NCBI GenBank assembly: GCA_017889705.1
Contig: JAGGAB010000035.1
Location: 1 to 64,000, forward strand
DNA length: 64,000 nt
Source: Bacillota bacterium
Lineage (GTDB): Bacteria > Bacillota > Negativicutes > Sporomusales > Sporomusaceae
Direction of reading: 5' to 3'
In this document: positions 63,797 through 64,000 of the stretch, piece by piece
Numbering within the stretch: the first letter of the stretch is position 1
Layout: each line of letters begins with the position of its first letter
The notes under the pieces: model-generated
Told to the model about the DNA's origin: nothing
The model's input: only the letters and a program-made list of their open reading frames with translations
Database searches by the model: none
Program-made: the position numbers and the translations under genes

Positions 63797-64000
63797 GTGT
63801 TAAGTTCATTAAGCATTACTGATTTTGCTGCAAAACTGGCTTCAGATGAAGTGCCACCAGGAGGTGGGAGTACGGCGGCTGTTTATGGATTAATGGCTGC
63901 GTCGCTGATCGAGATGGCGATTACGTATTCTCAAAAGCACCAAGAACCAGCACTAACCAGTGGAATTTTCCTGGAAAAGCAGGCTGATTTGGCCAGACTG
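63797..64000 (+). CDS. Formiminotetrahydrofolate cyclodeaminase / methenyl-THF cyclohydrolase-like protein (partial)
   Basis: 68 codons from GTG 63797 to the window end with no stop, preceded by GGAAGTGG. It opens with LSITDFAAKLASDE and has the family-typical PPGGGSTAAVYG loop, followed by a hydrophobic helix. FTCD_C/FchA proteins work on 5,10-methenyl-THF or formimino-THF; in acetogens FchA belongs to the Wood-Ljungdahl pathway. The start is supported, the exact substrate is not. Confidence 0.8.
   Translation, partial: MLSSLSITDFAAKLASDEVPPGGGSTAAVYGLMAASLIEMAITYSQKHQEPALTSGIFLEKQADLARL

Overview
The window looks like chromosomal DNA of an endospore-forming, outer-membrane-bearing Firmicute of the Negativicutes (Sporomusa/Pelosinus-like). 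This rests on gene content, not a database match. There are several spore-coat type proteins (SPOCS/DUF3794 family, collagen-like BclA-type proteins, a YjcZ-like microprotein), a Clostridia/Negativicutes-style sirC-hemA-hemC-cobA/hemD-hemB-hemL operon, cobalt/nickel uptake genes and a cyclodeaminase-type folate gene of the kind acetogens carry. No tRNA, rRNA, CRISPR array, transposase or prophage gene was seen.

Bases 1-35000 form a large spore-surface and glycosylation region. At the left edge a minus-strand protein built of 24-residue Cys/Thr repeats runs off the window, and four overlapping glycosyltransferase genes diverge from it (653-7297). After an arginase, a class D beta-lactamase and an FHA/winged-helix regulator come a Cys-rich miniprotein and six SPOCS-domain genes (11173-15459). 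Next are a minus-strand unit of GDP-mannose dehydratase plus two glycosyltransferases (15589-18476), two collagen-like genes (18710-21203) and a long plus-strand set (21567-34963). That set holds multi-domain glycosyltransferases, a DegT-type sugar aminotransferase, a NeuD/VioB-type acyltransferase, a methyltransferase and complete rfbB/A/C/D genes for dTDP-L-rhamnose. The enzyme set resembles the rhamnose/anthrose pathway that decorates BclA on Bacillus anthracis spores. Five promoters in this region share the mother-cell sigma-K pattern AC-N17-CATAnnnTA with identical spacing, which suggests a late-sporulation regulon.

Bases 35000-48750 are mostly housekeeping. A probable orphan small RNA (35052-35190) is followed by an ECF cobalt/nickel transporter (cbiM-cbiQ-cbiO, minus strand) with a terminator-bearing leader. 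Then come apbE, a Nudix hydrolase, a GlnK/GlnL-like two-component system with a glutamate/dicarboxylate symporter, a YjcZ-like miniprotein, a GH18 lipoprotein, an LCP-family ligase and a class B penicillin-binding protein.

Bases 48868-55731 hold the tetrapyrrole operon, from glutamyl-tRNA to uroporphyrinogen III and on to precorrin-2/sirohydrochlorin. With the cobalt transporter this fits a corrinoid-dependent anaerobe. The rest has a membrane GGDEF cyclase, a short hybrid-cluster protein whose promoter carries a perfect CRP/FNR-type palindrome at -41.5, an unusual FtsA-like ATPase with a beta-grasp-like tail, a DegV/FakB-FakA pair and the start of a formiminotetrahydrofolate cyclodeaminase-like gene. 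Three families of dispersed hairpin repeats occur in intergenic DNA.
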